From NCBI RefSeq assembly GCF_003173615.1, contig NZ_QGNA01000003.1, positions 620,001 to 684,000 of the forward strand: DNA of 64,000 bases, written 5' to 3'. The position numbers and the translations under genes are program-made. Source of the stretch: Falsiroseomonas bella (GTDB lineage Bacteria > Pseudomonadota > Alphaproteobacteria > Acetobacterales > Acetobacteraceae). Below, in pieces: positions 62,684 through 64,000 of the stretch (position 1 is its first letter; each line of letters opens with the position of its first letter). The notes below the pieces were generated by a model that did no database searches, had not been told where the DNA came from, and worked only from the letters and a program-made list of their open reading frames with translations.

Positions 62684-64000
62684 GTGAGCGTGCGCGACCC
62701 GCTCTGGTCCGTGCTGAACGCGACCAGTCTGCGCCTCAGCCTCGCCTGGCAGAGCCAGGACGGCGTGATCGCCTTGCAGCCCGACACCGAGATCGGGATC
62801 GGCGACCGTTCCGCGCTGCTGTTCCAGGCGATCGACGCCACCGAGACGCGCGACATCCTCGGCGTCGATCTGACGGCGGGCAATCTCTACTATTTCTGGG
62901 TCGCGGCGGCGTGGCAGCCGGTCATCGAGATCTTCGACGCCGAGGGCTACCGCCTCCTCTCGCTCGACGGCGACGACATCGGCTTCCCGGACCTCGTCGG
63001 CGAGGACTCGATCCTGTTCTTCGCGCCCGAGGTCAGCGGGCGCCATCACCTGCGCATCGGCTTCGTCGATCCGGCCCGGAAGGGCGACTACGTGGTCGAG
63101 GCCTGGGAGGATGTCGGCGCCAACTTCGTCAATGACCTCGAACCGGTGGTCAGCCAGGTCTCGATCGAGGCGACGGATGCGGTGAAGCGGGAAGGCGCGG
63201 CCGGCACCGCCACCACCTTCACCTTCACCCTCCGCCGCACCGGCGACCTCTCCACCCAGCAGGATGTGCTGTGGTTCGCCGCCGCCGCAGGGACCAGCCC
63301 GGCCGCGCGCTCCGACTTCGTGGACCCGGATTCGCTCGCCGAGCGCGTCACCTTCGCGCCGGGCGAGAGCGTGAAGACCATCGCGATCCAGGTCGCCGGC
63401 GACGACCTCGTCGAGGCGGACGAGACCTTCGAGGTCCGGCTCGCCTTCCCTTCCGCGGGGCTCGGCGTCGGCCAGGGCGTGGCGGTTGGCCGCATCCTCA
63501 CCGACGAGATGGCGATCGCCTTCTCTCCGGCGAGCCTCGCGATCGCGGAGGGCCAGTCCGGCGCCACACCCGTGACGGTGACCGTGACGCGCAGCGGCGA
63601 CCTTGCCGCCTGGAGCGGCTTCTGGACCGTGGAGGGTCATGGCGACCGCCCGGTGGACGCCGCGGATTTCGTGGGCGGTTCGCTGCCGCTCGGCGTCCTC
63701 TCCTTCGCGGCGGGGCAGGTCACGGCGGAGATCAGCTTCTCCATCCAGGGCGACCTGACGCCGGAATTCGACGAGGGCTTCCTGCTGCGCGTGGCCGAGC
63801 CTCCGTCCGGAACAGCCTTCGGTCGCACCGAGCGCCGCGTCTTCACCACCACCGGCACCGTGCTCGACGACGACAGCCGGATCGGCATCACGCGCATCAG
63901 CCCCTCGACCCCGGAGGGCACCGGCGAGGGCTGGCTGCAGGCCTTCTTCGTTCATCGCGTCGCGCCGGCGGGCTCGACGCACAGCGTGGCTTGGCGGGTG
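62684..64000 (+). CDS. Calx-beta-domain secreted/adhesin-like protein, 3-prime end outside window
   Basis: At least 439 residues, cut by the window edge. The GTG start directly follows an in-frame TAG. The first ~150 residues are a pre-domain (GVDLTAGNLYYFWVAAAWQP; FFAPEVSGRHHLRIGFVDPA) like the bacterial PPC/serralysin-type C-terminal domains. It is followed by Calx-beta modules: AAGTATTFTFTLRRTGDLST with VKTIAIQVAGDDLVEADETF, then SGATPVTVTVTRSGDLAAWS with EISFSIQGDLTPEFDEGFLL. No signal peptide is seen, consistent with type I secretion through a C-terminal signal beyond the window. Long neighbouring antisense frames are shadows. Confidence 0.85.
   Translation, partial: MSVRDPLWSVLNATSLRLSLAWQSQDGVIALQPDTEIGIGDRSALLFQAIDATETRDILGVDLTAGNLYYFWVAAAWQPVIEIFDAEGYRLLSLDGDDIGFPDLVGEDSILFFAPEVSGRHHLRIGFVDPARKGDYVVEAWEDVGANFVNDLEPVVSQVSIEATDAVKREGAAGTATTFTFTLRRTGDLSTQQDVLWFAAAAGTSPAARSDFVDPDSLAERVTFAPGESVKTIAIQVAGDDLVEADETFEVRLAFPSAGLGVGQGVAVGRILTDEMAIAFSPASLAIAEGQSGATPVTVTVTRSGDLAAWSGFWTVEGHGDRPVDAADFVGGSLPLGVLSFAAGQVTAEISFSIQGDLTPEFDEGFLLRVAEPPSGTAFGRTERRVFTTTGTVLDDDSRIGITRISPSTPEGTGEGWLQAFFVHRVAPAGSTHSVAWRV

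Noticed and set aside
62645-63982. 445-codon minus-strand frame near the right edge
   Set aside because: Antisense to the Calx-beta protein, whose plus-strand translation has clear repeated domains.

Overview
The window is a very GC-rich (about 70%) chromosomal segment of an alphaproteobacterium, most likely an Acetobacteraceae of the Roseomonas type. The inference rests on the order alaS, recA, CckA-like kinase, flhB, fliR, fliQ, fliE, flgC, flgB; on a FliX regulator with sigma-54 flagellar promoters; on a one-cysteine DksA; on prpC/prpD; and on GC-rich intergenic palindromic repeats. No tRNA, rRNA, CRISPR array or insertion sequence is visible.

Layout. 1-4.6 kb: small metabolic genes (Bug-type binding protein plus FGGY kinase, GST, VOC protein, RraA-like protein). 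4.6-12.9 kb: eight consecutive minus-strand genes form an envelope block: formylglycine-generating enzyme, Tat-exported sulfatase, AqpZ, exported HAD hydrolase, a secreted protein, DUF502, DUF3300 and DUF2950. A LysR regulator is divergent from it, with a palindromic T-N11-A site between. 14-21 kb: DUF599, P1 peptidase, alaS, a DUF892 protein and recA, separated by a dense cluster of palindromes. 21.3-27.6 kb: CckA-like kinase and flagellar export/rod genes. 27.8-30.7 kb: an unknown membrane protein and speE/speD. 30.9-41 kb: motility genes (TPR protein, cheZ, cheY, MotE-like, DUF6468, fliM, fliL; then flgF, flgG, flgA, flgH).

41-48 kb is an accessory stretch: SRAP protein, a 1189-residue KAP NTPase with Clp-N-like repeats, a membrane-anchored SARP/BTAD regulator and an AspH-like dioxygenase. 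47.9-50.9 kb returns to flagellar genes: dksA, fliX (minus), then flgI, a rod-binding protein and a FlgN-like protein (plus). 50.9-55.0 kb is a tight operon of RibD-C reductase, zinc-less BchC-like dehydrogenase, a PTPS homologue lacking its active-site residues, a GT4 glycosyltransferase and a methyltransferase; its product is not known to me and it is the best candidate here for an undescribed pathway. It is followed by otnK/otnC, a GNAT protein, a histone-H1-like Lys/Ala repeat protein, prpC/prpD with a LysR regulator, and the start of a large Calx-beta adhesin-like protein that runs off the window.

Two strong sigma-54 promoters (TGGCACG-N4-TTGC) precede flgF and flgI, and fliX lies beside the second, so late basal-body genes appear to follow the Caulobacter-style FliX/FlbD/sigma-54 logic. 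A dispersed repeat with conserved cores and hairpins that change sequence but keep pairing occurs four times between genes and inflates several open reading frames.
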